Positions 52,758 through 61,725 of a stretch of 64,000 nt of DNA are shown one piece after another; the first letter of the stretch is position 1; each line of letters starts with the position of its first letter. Below the pieces are notes generated by a model, which did no database searches, had not been told where the DNA came from, and saw only the letters and a list, made by a program, of their open reading frames with translations. This DNA comes from Pseudomonas sp. Root562. GTDB taxonomy: Bacteria > Pseudomonadota > Gammaproteobacteria > Pseudomonadales > Pseudomonadaceae. The DNA is taken from contig NZ_LMGK01000024.1 in NCBI RefSeq assembly GCF_001427125.1, forward strand, positions 249,789-313,788, given 5' to 3'. Both the position numbers and the translations under genes were made by a program.

Positions 52758-53537
52758 TCACTTCTCGACGAATGCACGCTCGATCAGGTAATCACCCGGC
52801 TCGCGCATCCGCGGCGAAACTTTCAGGCCGAAGCTGTTCAACACTTCGCTGGTCTCGTCGAGCATGCTCGGGCTACCGCACAGCATGGCGCGGTCGTCCT
52901 GCGGGTTGATCGGCGGCAGACCGATGTCGCTGAACAGCTTGCCGCTGCGCATCAGGTCGGTCAGGCGACCTTCGTTCTCGAACGGTTCGCGGGTCACGGT
53001 CGGGTAGTAGATCAACTTGTCACGCAGCGCATCGCCGAAGAACTCGTTCTGCGGCAGGTGCTCGGTGATGAACTCGCGGTAGGCGACTTCGTTGACGTAA
53101 CGTACGCCGTGGCACAGGATCACTTTTTCGAAACGCTCGTAGGTTTCCGGGTCCTGGATGACGCTCATGAACGGCGCCAGACCGGTACCGGTGCTGAGCA
53201 AGTACAAATGTTTGCCAGGCTTGAGGTCATCCAGCACCAGCGTGCCGGTAGGCTTCTTGCTGATGATGATCTCGTCGCCTTCCTTCAAATGCTGCAACTG
53301 GGAAGTCAGCGGACCATCTGGCACCTTGATGCTGAAGAACTCGAGATGCTCTTCCCAGTTCGGGCTGGCGATCGAGTAAGCGCGCATAAGCGGGCGGCCG
53401 TTGGGCTGTTGCAGGCCGATCATCACGAACTGACCGTTCTCGAAGCGCAGGCCCGGATCACGGGTGCACTTGAAGCTGAACAGAGTGTCGTTCCAGTGAT
53501 GAACACTGAGGACACGCTCGTGGTTCATGTTGCTCAT
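52758..53537 (-). CDS. fpr: ferredoxin--NADP reductase
   Basis: 259-residue FAD flavoprotein that moves electrons between NADPH and ferredoxin or flavodoxin. FAD site RAYSIASPNWEEHLEFF, NADP site STGTGLAPFMSVIQD and GSPSMLDE; C-terminal VEK as in other proteobacterial Fpr. ATG at 53537 (AGGAG ten bases upstream) begins MSNMNHERVLSV. Induced by oxidative stress through FinR in P. putida. The divergent neighbour is the finR homologue. Confidence 0.94.
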   Translation of the reverse strand: MSNMNHERVLSVHHWNDTLFSFKCTRDPGLRFENGQFVMIGLQQPNGRPLMRAYSIASPNWEEHLEFFSIKVPDGPLTSQLQHLKEGDEIIISKKPTGTLVLDDLKPGKHLYLLSTGTGLAPFMSVIQDPETYERFEKVILCHGVRYVNEVAYREFITEHLPQNEFFGDALRDKLIYYPTVTREPFENEGRLTDLMRSGKLFSDIGLPPINPQDDRAMLCGSPSMLDETSEVLNSFGLKVSPRMREPGDYLIERAFVEK

Positions 53538-53651
53538 GTACGTGGGACTCCTGGAGATTGGTCTGCGCTCGCTCTTGCATGAACAGAGCCGGGGTGCGCA
53601 ATTGCATCGCATTCTAATAGCGACGACAATATCTGTTAACTGGATTATTAA

Positions 53652-53664
53652 GATAAGGGTTATC
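53652..53664. promoter_or_regulatory. possible LysR-type operator between fpr and finR
   Basis: GATAA-GGG-TTATC, a short perfect inverted repeat in the 139-base divergent intergenic region, 12 bases before the finR start. Its position suits autoregulation; binding is not shown. Confidence 0.4.
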
Positions 53665-53676
53665 GGTTATATCGAT

Positions 53677-54603
53677 ATGCGATTTACTCTCCGTCAACTT
53701 CAAGTCTTCGTCGCTGTCGCCCAGCAGGAAAGCGTATCCCGTGCTGCGGGCCTGCTCAACCTCTCGCAGTCGGCGGCAAGCACCTCAATCACCGAACTGG
53801 AACGTCAGTGCAGCTGCCAGTTGTTCGACCGTGCCGGCAAACGCCTGAGCCTCAACGCCCTTGGCAAGCAGCTGTTGCCGCAAGCGGTAGCGCTGCTTGA
53901 TCAGGCCAAGGAAATCGAAGACCTGCTCAACGGCAAGTCCGGTTTCGGCTCATTGGCGGTAGGCGCAACCCTGACCATCGGCAACTACCTGGCTACCCTG
54001 CTGATTGGCAGCTTCATGCAGCGCCACCCGGAAAGCCAGGTGAAGCTGCACGTGCAGAACACTGCCAATATCGTGCAACAAGTAGCCCACTATGAAATTG
54101 ACCTGGGTCTGATTGAAGGCGATTGCAGCCACCCGGACATCGAAGTGCAGAGCTGGGTCGAAGATGAATTGGTGGTGTTCTGCGCGCCGCAACATCCTTT
54201 GGCCAAACGCGGCACGGCAAGCATGGATGAACTGAGCCACGAAGCCTGGATTCTGCGTGAGCAAGGTTCAGGCACGCGCCTGACATTTGATCAGGCCATG
54301 CGCCATCACCGCAGCGCGTTGAATATCCGCCTGGAGCTCGAGCATACGGAAGCGATCAAGCGCGCAGTGGAGTCCGGCCTGGGGATTGGGTGCATATCGC
54401 GATTGGCGCTACGGGACGCATTCCGTCGCGGCAGCCTGGTAGCGGTGGAAACACCGGATCTGGACCTGGCGCGACAGTTCTACTTCATCTGGCACAAACA
54501 GAAATACCAGACATCGGCGATGCGCGAATTCCTCGATCTGTGCCGCGCTTTCACCGCAGGGGTTCAGCGCAGCGACGAGATCGTACTGCCCACGATCGCT
54601 TAA
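53677..54603 (+). CDS. finR: LysR-family regulator FinR
   Basis: 308 residues. N-terminal winged-helix DNA-binding domain (LRQLQVFVAVAQQESVSRAA...LSQSAASTSI) and a C-terminal effector domain. The same gene, divergent from fpr, is FinR in P. putida, which activates fpr under superoxide and sulfur stress. ATG at 53677 starts at the conserved MRFTLRQL; upstream starts in this frame would run into the fpr promoter. Confidence 0.88.
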   Translation: MRFTLRQLQVFVAVAQQESVSRAAGLLNLSQSAASTSITELERQCSCQLFDRAGKRLSLNALGKQLLPQAVALLDQAKEIEDLLNGKSGFGSLAVGATLTIGNYLATLLIGSFMQRHPESQVKLHVQNTANIVQQVAHYEIDLGLIEGDCSHPDIEVQSWVEDELVVFCAPQHPLAKRGTASMDELSHEAWILREQGSGTRLTFDQAMRHHRSALNIRLELEHTEAIKRAVESGLGIGCISRLALRDAFRRGSLVAVETPDLDLARQFYFIWHKQKYQTSAMREFLDLCRAFTAGVQRSDEIVLPTIA

Positions 54604-54962
54604 AGCAGAATCACGGCCCACACCAGCGCAATCATGGTCAGCGCCACCAATTGCGCGGCGCTGCCCATGTCCTTGGCGTTTTTCGACAGCGGGTGCAACT
54701 CCAGGGAAATACGGTCGATGGCCGCTTCCACCGCCGAGTTGAGCAACTCGACGATCAGTGCCAGTAAACAGACGGCAATCAGCAAGGCTTGCTCGACCCG
54801 GCTGACGTTCAGGAAGAACGACAGCGGGATCAGGATCACATTGAGCAATACCAACTGCCGAAACGCAGCTTCCCCGGTGAAGGCTGCGCGCAGGCCGTCC
54901 AGCGAATAGCCGGAGGCGTTGAGAATACGTTTAAGGCCGGTCTGGCCTTTGAAAGGTGACAT
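54600..54962 (-). CDS. dgkA: diacylglycerol kinase
   Basis: 120-residue inner-membrane enzyme with three helices that phosphorylates diacylglycerol to phosphatidic acid for lipid recycling. Signatures: GEAAFRQLVLLN and VELLNSAVEAAIDRISLELHPLSKNAKDMGSAAQ. Its stop overlaps the end of finR by four bases (convergent). Next to erdR, as in P. aeruginosa. Confidence 0.94.
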   Translation of the reverse strand: MSPFKGQTGLKRILNASGYSLDGLRAAFTGEAAFRQLVLLNVILIPLSFFLNVSRVEQALLIAVCLLALIVELLNSAVEAAIDRISLELHPLSKNAKDMGSAAQLVALTMIALVWAVILL

Positions 54963-55037
54963 AGAGTAGGCAACTGACCAAAAAGGAGTGGGAAAGCTAG
55001 ATTAACCAAAGTCAAAAAAGCGTGAAGAAGCCAACCC

Positions 55038-55688
55038 TCAGTGGCTCGAAATTGACTCAAGTTGTTGCAGAAGCAACGCTGCCTGAGTCCGGGTCCGCAC
55101 ATTCAACTTACGGAAAATAGCCGTCACGTGCGCCTTGATCGTCGCCTCGGAAACGCTCAGTTCATAGGCGATCTGTTTGTTCAGCAAACCTTCGCAAACC
55201 ATCGTCAATACCCGGAACTGCTGCGGCGTCAGGCTGGCAAGCCCTTCGCTGGCAGCCTTGGCCTCATCGGATACGCTGACGGCTTCGAATGCCTGCGGCG
55301 GCCAGAATACATCGCCATCGAGCACCGCACGCACGGCTTTCTGGATCACGCTCAGGTCACTGGATTTGGGAATGAACCCGCTGGCGCCGAACTCACGAGA
55401 CTTGACCATGATTGTCGCCTCTTCCTGAGCGGAAACCATCACCACTGGAATCTGCGGGTATTGGCCACGTAACAGCACCAAGCCTGAAAAACCGTACGCC
55501 CCAGGCATATTGAGGTCCAGCAGGACCAGATCCCAATCGGCTTTTTCGGTCAGGCGGGTTTCCAGTTCGGCAATGCTCGCCACTTCCACCAGACGCACAT
55601 CGGGACCAAGCCCAAGGCTCAACGCTTGATGCAAGGCGGAACGGAAAAGTGGGTGGTCATCGGCAATCAGGATTTCGTATGTGGCCAT
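55038..55688 (-). CDS. erdR: LuxR-type response regulator ErdR
   Basis: 216 residues. Receiver domain with phospho-acceptor D58 (LVLLDLNMPG) and K in FIPKSSDL, then a LuxR HTH (LTPQQFRVLTMVCEGLLNKQIAYELSVSEATIKAHV). ErdR (PA3604) controls ethanol and acetate use through exa and acs genes. Same strand and 75 bases upstream of dgkA, but probably a separate unit. Confidence 0.88.
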   Translation of the reverse strand: MATYEILIADDHPLFRSALHQALSLGLGPDVRLVEVASIAELETRLTEKADWDLVLLDLNMPGAYGFSGLVLLRGQYPQIPVVMVSAQEEATIMVKSREFGASGFIPKSSDLSVIQKAVRAVLDGDVFWPPQAFEAVSVSDEAKAASEGLASLTPQQFRVLTMVCEGLLNKQIAYELSVSEATIKAHVTAIFRKLNVRTRTQAALLLQQLESISSH

Positions 55689-55898
55689 TGTTCAAATGAT
55701 CCTGTTTTTCCAGCAACTCAAGGTACAGCCAGAGAGCGGTACCCGGGGCACATTGAACGCCGATACATGACTATTCTCGTTGGCACAGAATAGGCGTATC
55801 AAACTTCGGCCGCGCACTGATCGGCGCCAAGCATGCCCAGCGAAACCGGGGTGGTCAAGCTACATGGCCACTACAGTCTTTTGCAGTATGAGCGACAA

Positions 55899-56642
55899 TC
55901 AATCCCCGCCCGCAGCGATTTTCTGCACGAACGGCAACAACTCGGCGTGTGCCGGCGTTTCGACGTTCATTTCAAGCTGACGCTTGGCATCGAGATAATG
56001 CTGGCTGAACACATCGAAATAAGCGTCCAGTGCCGATGCCGCCTGCTCGTCACCCGCCAGATCGAGACACAACGCCGCGACTTCCGCGGTGCACAGGTGC
56101 TCGCTGCGGGTGGATCGGCGCAATTGATAACGGGACAGTTTTTCGGGCAACAGGCTGAGGATCGGCAGCGAGTCGAAATACGGGCTCTTGCGGAAAATCT
56201 TCCGGGCTTCGGTCCAGGTCGCGTCCAACAGAATGAACAACGGCCGCTTGCTGCCATCCACCGCCACGCTGTGGGTGACGCGCTCGGGTGCGACATATTC
56301 CCCTGGAAACACCAGATAAGGCTGCCATTGCGGGTCGGACAACAACGCCAGCATCTGTGGGTCGGTTTCAGTACGCGACCAGATGAACGCGTGGTTATCG
56401 CGCACTACGTCGGCAATCAGCCAACCGGTATTGCTCGGTTTGAACACTTCCTTGCTGGTCATGATCAGGCACACACCGGAGCGGGTCTCGACCTGCGGGC
56501 GCCAGGCGCACAGGCAGTGACTCTCGATCACGCGGCAGGCACGGCAACGGGTTGCGCGCCAGCCACGGGCCTGAAGCGGCTTGATGCCTTCGTCTTCGCG
56601 CTGATCGCGCAGGCGGGCTACTGCATTGGGGGCATGGCTCAT
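55899..56642 (-). CDS. DTW-domain tRNA-uridine aminocarboxypropyltransferase
   Basis: 247 residues. DTW motif is FILLDATWTEARKI, with conserved cysteines RCRACRVIESHCLC near the N-terminus (zinc site). TapT/TuaA-type enzymes add a 3-amino-3-carboxypropyl group from SAM to tRNA uridine 47 (acp3U). ATG at 56642 is chosen because the conserved part begins soon after. About 210 bases of unassigned DNA lie between it and erdR. Confidence 0.85.
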   Translation of the reverse strand: MSHAPNAVARLRDQREDEGIKPLQARGWRATRCRACRVIESHCLCAWRPQVETRSGVCLIMTSKEVFKPSNTGWLIADVVRDNHAFIWSRTETDPQMLALLSDPQWQPYLVFPGEYVAPERVTHSVAVDGSKRPLFILLDATWTEARKIFRKSPYFDSLPILSLLPEKLSRYQLRRSTRSEHLCTAEVAALCLDLAGDEQAASALDAYFDVFSQHYLDAKRQLEMNVETPAHAELLPFVQKIAAGGD

Positions 56643-56831
56643 GGCAGGCAACGCCAGCGGGAAAAAGGAGTCGACACGAAAAACACTCGGCAAGGCAAAA
56701 AGTACCGGCAGTTTACCAGACCGACAGGAGCAAGCCTGTACCGTCCAGGCCGCCTCCCCTATAATTCGCCGCCACTGAACGCACAGTCACGTGACGGGTC
56801 AAACCACCCATCACTGCCCCAGGAGAGTTTC

Positions 56832-57254
56832 ATGCTGCGCCTTATCGTTCCCACCGCTGCCATTCTGCTGGCTTCGACCTTCAACGCTCAGGCTGCATCC
56901 CTGAGCGAGCAGAATCTGAACAGAGAACTGCGCAACGTCGCCGCACAAAGCAGCGTCGGCACTCCTCGGGCGATCAATGAAGACATTCTCGATCAGGGCT
57001 ACACCGTCGAAGGCAATGTCCTGATCAACCACCTGAGCGTGCAAAGCAGCCACGCCAACAAGATGCGCGCCGATCCCAAAGCCGTGTACTTCCAGCTGGG
57101 CGCCTCCGTCTGCAACAACCCGTCCTACCGTAAATTGATGGCCAAGGGTGCAGTGATGCGTTACGACTTCACCGAAGTGAAGACCAACCGCGCGGTGGGT
57201 TCTGCCAGCTACCAGGAATCGGATTGCCCGAAAGCGGTGCCGAAGAAGAAGTAA
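56832..57254 (+). CDS. PA3611-family secreted protein
   Basis: 140 residues with signal peptide MLRLIVPTAAILLASTFNAQA. A small exported alpha/beta protein with one cysteine pair (SVCNNPSY and ESDCPK), matching the PA3611 family, described as quorum-sensing regulated in P. aeruginosa. AGGAGAG precedes the ATG at 56832. It ends directly against the stop of the convergent RHH gene. Confidence 0.85.
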   Translation: MLRLIVPTAAILLASTFNAQAASLSEQNLNRELRNVAAQSSVGTPRAINEDILDQGYTVEGNVLINHLSVQSSHANKMRADPKAVYFQLGASVCNNPSYRKLMAKGAVMRYDFTEVKTNRAVGSASYQESDCPKAVPKKK

Positions 57255-57449
57255 TCAATGAGACTTTGCGCGTCGCTGTTCATCTTCGGCGCGCAACTCT
57301 GCCAGCAGTGCCTGCAAGTAACGTGATCGACGCTCCGTGCCTACAAGACGCCGGCAGCACTCCTCCTCGAGACTCAAATGATTGGTCTCGGCCGATGATT
57401 TCAACAATCGATACAGCTGCGTATCGATCTCCAGAATGACTCTGGCCAT
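57255..57449 (-). CDS. orphan ribbon-helix-helix-like protein
   Basis: 64 residues with the pattern of a ribbon-helix-helix DNA-binding protein: strand ARVILEID, helix TQLYRLLKSSAETNH, helix SLEEECCRRL, then a charged tail. AAGGAGG lies nine bases upstream of the ATG. It resembles an Arc/FitA-type antitoxin, but no toxin gene is next to it. Stops abut the PA3611-like gene exactly. Confidence 0.65.
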   Translation of the reverse strand: MARVILEIDTQLYRLLKSSAETNHLSLEEECCRRLVGTERRSRYLQALLAELRAEDEQRRAKSH

Positions 57450-57933
57450 GGTTTCCCGCCTCCTTGCACCTCACTCGCGTTGAGCGAAAAATCCTTTAAC
57501 TGCTTGTACCGTGCGCCCTGCCGTTGACGCAAAGTTGTCGTATCACACCTGTAACTTAGTAAATCAGAGTGCATGACACTTGGCTTGCGTTCTGACGAGC
57601 GGTGAAACCACCTTGCAAATCCTCAATAAGCGGTTGCCAGGCAAGACTTTGCGGCGCAATGATCAATGCAGCGAAAATCACCGCGAAGGTCTAGATTCTA
57701 CTTATCCACACTCACTTGTCAGGGCAGGAAAAGGGGCCGCCCGTTACGTATTGTGTTGTGCGAACGTTTCTTTCATCCAAGGGACAAACAGAGCCTGTTT
57801 GGATGGCCCGGTGACTTTCGGGCCAAGTGGATCGCCCAGGCACGGGCCTGGGGCAGACAGCGACACATGAAGTGTCGTGGCATCGACGATTGCGTAGTCG
57901 CCGCCGTGGGCTCTGTGCAGAAGGAGAAGTTGA
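57450..57933 (+). other. gene-free region before the LOG gene
   Basis: 484 bases with no convincing gene; small frames here lack ribosome sites. The right half (57785-57877) is a chain of four hairpins described separately. One DnaA-box-like TTATCCACA is at 57702-57710. Confidence 0.6.
57785..57877 (+). ncRNA. candidate structured RNA or leader: four tandem hairpins
   Basis: Four perfect stem-loops in 93 bases: CAAACAG/CTGTTTG (loop AGC), GGCCCG/CGGGCC (loop 8), CCCAGGC/GCCTGGG (loop 4) and CGACAC/GTGTCG (loop ATGAA), spaced 3 to 10 bases apart. GGA motifs fall between them. It lies 57 bases before the LOG gene. It could be a small RNA or the 5' leader; no known family was recognised. Confidence 0.45.
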
Positions 57934-59052
57934 ATGCCTTACCAACCGAATGACCTCCTGAGCCGTCATTTTGAAGAAAGCGGCCACGACCTCATCAGCA
58001 AGGTCGAAGAGCAACTCAGCCTTGTTTCCCCCAACAGCCCGAACATCCCAATCTACCGCGACATGATCCTGACCGTGCTGCGCATGGCCCAGGAAGACCA
58101 CAATCGCTGGAATGCCAAGATCACACTGCAAGCCTTGCGCGAACTGGAACAAGCCTTTCGCGTGCTGGAACAGTTCAAGGGCCGGCGCAAGGTCACGGTC
58201 TTCGGTTCTGCCCGCACGCCCATCGAACACCCGCTATATGGTCTCGCCCGGGAACTCGGTGCCACCCTGGCGCGCTCGGACATGATGGTGATCACCGGCG
58301 CAGGTGGAGGCATCATGGCCGCCGCTCACGAAGGCGCCGGCCTCGCACACAGCCTGGGATTCAACATCACCCTGCCCTTCGAACAGCATGCCAACCCCAC
58401 TGTTCAGGGCACAACCAACCTGCTGCCCTTCCACTTTTTCTTCACGCGCAAGTTGTTCTTCGTCAAGGAAGCCGACGCTCTTGTCCTGTGCCCAGGTGGT
58501 TTTGGCACGCTGGATGAAGCGCTGGAAGTGTTGACGCTGATCCAGACCGGCAAAAGCCCGCTGGTCCCCGTGGTACTGCTGGACGCGCCGGGCGGCAAGT
58601 TCTGGCATGCAGCGCTGGAGTTCATCCAGCAACAACTGGAGGAAAACCGTTACATCCTGCCGACCGACATGAATCTGGTGAAACTGGTCTACACCGCCGA
58701 GGAAGCCGTGGAGCACATCAACCAGTTCTACAGCAACTTCCACTCCAGTCGCTGGCTCAAGCATCAGTTCGTGATCCGCATGAACCATACGCTCAGTGAG
58801 CGCGCCCTCGAACATATGCAGAAGGCATTCGCTGATCTGTGCCTGAGCGATCACTTCCATCAGCATGCGGACAGTGGCGAGGAACACGACGAAGTACAGT
58901 TCAGCCACCTGGCGCGCCTGGCCTTCACCTTCAACGCACGTGATCACGGTCGGTTGCGAGCGCTGGTGGACTACATCAACCTGCCGGAAAACTGGGCACA
59001 ATCCCAACCTCAGGCACAACAACGTACACGAACGCCGTCCAAGATCACGTAA
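57934..59052 (+). CDS. LOG-family Rossmann-fold protein (TIGR00730 type)
   Basis: 372 residues, longer than classical LOG enzymes because of extra N- and C-terminal helical segments. The signature GGFGTLDEALEVL and the earlier GAGGGIMAAAHEGA are present. LOG proteins are cytokinin-activating phosphoribohydrolases (nucleoside 5'-monophosphate hydrolases). GAAGGAG lies seven bases before the ATG. A short bidirectional terminator follows. Confidence 0.87.
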   Translation: MPYQPNDLLSRHFEESGHDLISKVEEQLSLVSPNSPNIPIYRDMILTVLRMAQEDHNRWNAKITLQALRELEQAFRVLEQFKGRRKVTVFGSARTPIEHPLYGLARELGATLARSDMMVITGAGGGIMAAAHEGAGLAHSLGFNITLPFEQHANPTVQGTTNLLPFHFFFTRKLFFVKEADALVLCPGGFGTLDEALEVLTLIQTGKSPLVPVVLLDAPGGKFWHAALEFIQQQLEENRYILPTDMNLVKLVYTAEEAVEHINQFYSNFHSSRWLKHQFVIRMNHTLSERALEHMQKAFADLCLSDHFHQHADSGEEHDEVQFSHLARLAFTFNARDHGRLRALVDYINLPENWAQSQPQAQQRTRTPSKIT

Positions 59053-59060
59053 TGCAAAAA

Positions 59061-59091
59061 AAACGGCCCGCTATCGAAATAGCGAGCCGTT
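59061..59091. terminator. terminator between the LOG gene and recX
   Basis: AAACGGC/GCCGTTT outer stem with CGCTAT/ATAGCG inside, between convergent genes. Confidence 0.75.
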
Positions 59092-59095
59092 TCAG

Positions 59096-59563
59096 TTAAT
59101 CGTCCATCCCTCGGCCGCTGAACAAGCGGCTGATCATCTCCATGGAGAATCCCCTGTACGCCAGGAACCTGCCCTGCTTGGCTCGTTCCCGCGCGTCGAT
59201 CGGTAACTGGCCGGAGAACTTGCGCCGCCAGGTGTCTGCCAGTTGCTCCTGCCAGTCGATGCCACTCTCGCGCAAGGCCAGTTCGATATCGCTGCGTTGC
59301 AGACCACGCTGGCTCAATTCTTCACGAATCCGTAAAGGGCCATATCCGGAACGGGCTCGGTAGGAAACAAAACTCTCGAGGTAACGGGATTCGGATAACA
59401 AACCCTCTTCCGTCAGCCGGTCGAGCGCTGTATCGATCATTTCAGGGAGGGCGCCGCGCTGACGCAGTTTACGCGCCAGCTCAACCCGACCGTGCTCGCG
59501 TCGTGCGAGCAGGTCCATTGCGGTTCGCCGCACCGCGACGAGTGTATCGAGTACGACGGTCAT
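59096..59563 (-). CDS. recX: RecA regulator RecX
   Basis: 155-residue helical protein that limits RecA filament growth. Recognised by LARREHGRVELARKLRQRGALPEMI and YGPLRIREELSQRGL. It starts eight bases after the recA stop, so it is made from the recA transcript. Confidence 0.93.
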   Translation of the reverse strand: MTVVLDTLVAVRRTAMDLLARREHGRVELARKLRQRGALPEMIDTALDRLTEEGLLSESRYLESFVSYRARSGYGPLRIREELSQRGLQRSDIELALRESGIDWQEQLADTWRRKFSGQLPIDARERAKQGRFLAYRGFSMEMISRLFSGRGMDD

Positions 59564-59571
59564 CGGATCAA

Positions 59572-60630
59572 TCAGATATCAGCGTCAGCCAGATCGTCTT
59601 CGGTCTCTTTGACCGCAGAAGCCTTGGCGTCCGCTACCGACGCCGGGGACAGCAACTTGTCACGCAGTTGCTTCTCGAGCGTTGCGGCGACGTCCGGGTT
59701 ATCCGCCAGGTACTTGGCCGAGTTGGCTTTGCCCTGACCGATCTTGGTGCCGTTATAGGCATACCAGGCACCGGACTTCTCGACGAAACCGTGCAGCACG
59801 CCGAGGTCGATCATCTCACCGTTGAGGTAGATACCCTTGCCGTAAAGAATCTGGAACTCGGCCTGACGGAACGGCGAAGCTACTTTGTTCTTCACAACCT
59901 TGACGCGGGTTTCACTACCGACGACTTCATCACCTTCTTTCACCGCACCCGTGCGACGGATGTCCAGACGTACCGATGCGTAGAACTTCAGTGCGTTACC
60001 ACCGGTGGTGGTTTCCGGGCTGCCGAACATCACGCCGATTTTCATACGGATCTGGTTGATGAAGATCACCAGGCAGTTGGCGTTCTTGATGTTGCCGGTG
60101 ATTTTACGCAGCGCCTGGGACATCAGACGGGCTTGCAGGCCCACGTGCATGTCACCCATTTCGCCTTCGATTTCAGCCTTCGGCACCAGTGCCGCCACGG
60201 AGTCAACGATGATCACGTCAACCGCGTTGGAGCGCACCAGCATGTCGGTGATTTCCAGGGCTTGCTCACCGGTGTCTGGCTGGGAAACCAGCAGATCATC
60301 GACGTTGACGCCCAGCTTGCCGGCGTACTCAGGGTCGAGGGCGTGTTCGGCGTCGACGAATGCGCAGGTCGCGCCGGCTTTTTGAGCCTGGGCGATCACG
60401 GACAAGGTCAGCGTGGTTTTACCGGAAGATTCAGGACCGTAGATTTCAACAATACGGCCTTTTGGCAGACCGCCGATGCCGAGAGCGATGTCCAGACCCA
60501 GAGAGCCAGTAGAGATGGCCGGGATCGCCTGACGGTCCTGATCGCCCATACGCATTACGGCACCCTTGCCGAATTGACGTTCGATCTGACCCAGGGCCGC
60601 AGCCAAGGCTTTCTTCTTGTTGTCGTCCAT
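59572..60630 (-). CDS. recA: recombinase RecA
   Basis: 352 residues. Walker A GPESSGKTTLTL, Walker B VIIVDSVAALVPK, L1/L2 loops and an acidic C-terminus are present. Central to recombination and the SOS response, where it activates LexA self-cleavage. ATG at 60630 (GAGG upstream) is the conserved MDDNKKKALAAAL start. A LexA box lies 41 bases upstream. Confidence 0.98.
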   Translation of the reverse strand: MDDNKKKALAAALGQIERQFGKGAVMRMGDQDRQAIPAISTGSLGLDIALGIGGLPKGRIVEIYGPESSGKTTLTLSVIAQAQKAGATCAFVDAEHALDPEYAGKLGVNVDDLLVSQPDTGEQALEITDMLVRSNAVDVIIVDSVAALVPKAEIEGEMGDMHVGLQARLMSQALRKITGNIKNANCLVIFINQIRMKIGVMFGSPETTTGGNALKFYASVRLDIRRTGAVKEGDEVVGSETRVKVVKNKVASPFRQAEFQILYGKGIYLNGEMIDLGVLHGFVEKSGAWYAYNGTKIGQGKANSAKYLADNPDVAATLEKQLRDKLLSPASVADAKASAVKETEDDLADADI

Positions 60631-60670
60631 TAAAGTCCTCACGTAATCAATAAGGCCTGACGGCCAACAC

Positions 60671-60686
60671 CTGTATAAGTAGCCAG
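60671..60686 (-). promoter_or_regulatory. LexA operator (SOS box) of recA
   Basis: CTG-N10-CAG with TATAAGTAGC inside, 41 bases before the recA start. It matches the box before dinB. Confidence 0.85.
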
Positions 60687-60713
60687 TATTATTCCACAGC
60701 GATTCCGGATCGC

Positions 60714-61214
60714 CTACCCCTGATTTGAGATTTCTGCCTTGGTGTAGCGCAGCAGCCCCTCTAGTGCGGCCTTTACCGTTTGTCGGCGGACCTCGTCACG
60801 GTCACCGACAAAGTGCTGCACTTCACTGAATACCCGTTCGCCAACGCCCCAGGCCAACCATACCGTGCCCACCGGCTTGCTTTTCGAACCACCATCAGGC
60901 CCGGCAATGCCGCTGACCGCCACGGAAAAAAACGCACGGCTTTTTTCCTGCGCACCTTTGGCCATCGCCTCGACCACCTCGCGACTGACCGCCCCCACCG
61001 AAGTGAACAACTCCACCGGGACGTTCAATTGCAGGTTCTTCTGCAGATTGGAGTAGGTGACATAACCGGCCTCGAACCATGCCGAACTGCCGGGAATCCG
61101 GGTGATCGCCTCGGCGATCCCGCCACCGGTACATGACTCGGCGGTGGACACATGGGCATTTAGAAGCTGCAACTGCCTGCCAAGGTCATCGGCCAGTTGG
61201 GTGATTGCTTTCAC
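60714..61214 (-). CDS. cinA: CinA C-terminal domain / NMN deamidase
   Basis: 166 residues, a stand-alone CinA C-terminal (PncC) domain that deamidates nicotinamide mononucleotide to nicotinate mononucleotide in NAD recycling. Catalytic region AESCTGGGIAEAITRIPGSS and VSGIAGPDGGS. The GTG at 61214 is preferred: AGGAG lies six bases upstream, whereas the in-frame ATG at 61220 touches the AGGAG. Next to recA, as in all Pseudomonas. The left border of the tailocin locus. Confidence 0.92.
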   Translation of the reverse strand: MKAITQLADDLGRQLQLLNAHVSTAESCTGGGIAEAITRIPGSSAWFEAGYVTYSNLQKNLQLNVPVELFTSVGAVSREVVEAMAKGAQEKSRAFFSVAVSGIAGPDGGSKSKPVGTVWLAWGVGERVFSEVQHFVGDRDEVRRQTVKAALEGLLRYTKAEISNQG

Positions 61215-61330
61215 GGTCATCTCCTGATCGGGCGGAATGAGACTAACCGTACACCAGCGCATCGCACTTGCAAGTTATCGGGACGATCAATGTGTAAGGG
61301 ATGAATGCCGGTGCCTGGTTTAGCTGCTAA

Positions 61331-61672
61331 TCAGTCCTCAGCTTCATCGGGCAGGACATCGCGCACGCCCAGCCTTTTGGCCACCCAGCGTTCATAAAGC
61401 CCCAAAACCACGTCCGTCCCGGCCATCGCTGTCAGGCACCCTCCTGCGCATACGGCCCAAATCGAAACATTGGCAGCGTGCAGCAGCATGATCGCCGAAG
61501 CACCGCAGACCACGCTGGAGCCAGACCGCATGATCAGACGCCGGAGAAGAGGTCTGCCAGTAACCCCTTCTTTATCAGCGCGCCACATTTCGCCGACGAT
61601 TCCGCCAACCAGAGGCAGGGTGATGAATAGCCAGAGAGGCATGTCCAACAACGCATAATGCTCCGTGGTCAT
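61331..61672 (-). CDS. tailocin/phage holin-family protein
   Basis: 113 residues with three hydrophobic segments (LWLFITLPLVGGIVG, SVVCGASAIMLLHAA, VSIWAVCAGGCLTAMAG). It matches the holin carried by Pseudomonas R-type tailocin loci, which makes pores that release the lysin. AAGGAGG is seven bases before the ATG at 61672. Here no tail or lysin genes accompany it on the cinA side, so it is probably a remnant. Confidence 0.78.
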   Translation of the reverse strand: MTTEHYALLDMPLWLFITLPLVGGIVGEMWRADKEGVTGRPLLRRLIMRSGSSVVCGASAIMLLHAANVSIWAVCAGGCLTAMAGTDVVLGLYERWVAKRLGVRDVLPDEAED

Positions 61673-61725
61673 TTCACGCCTCCTTGGATGACAGCCCACC
61701 AAATGAGCAAGGAGAATATGCACTT

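Noticed and set aside
57702..57710. DnaA box TTATCCACA suggesting an origin
   Set aside because: Only one box, with no cluster, AT-rich unwinding region or dnaA/dnaN genes.
57781..57830. RsmY/RsmZ-type small RNA
   Set aside because: GGA motifs lie between hairpins instead of in the loops, and the neighbours are not those of rsmX, rsmY or rsmZ; kept only as an unnamed structured RNA.
57580..57953. Open frames in the region before the LOG gene
   Set aside because: No ribosome site or recognisable protein; they cross the hairpin chain.
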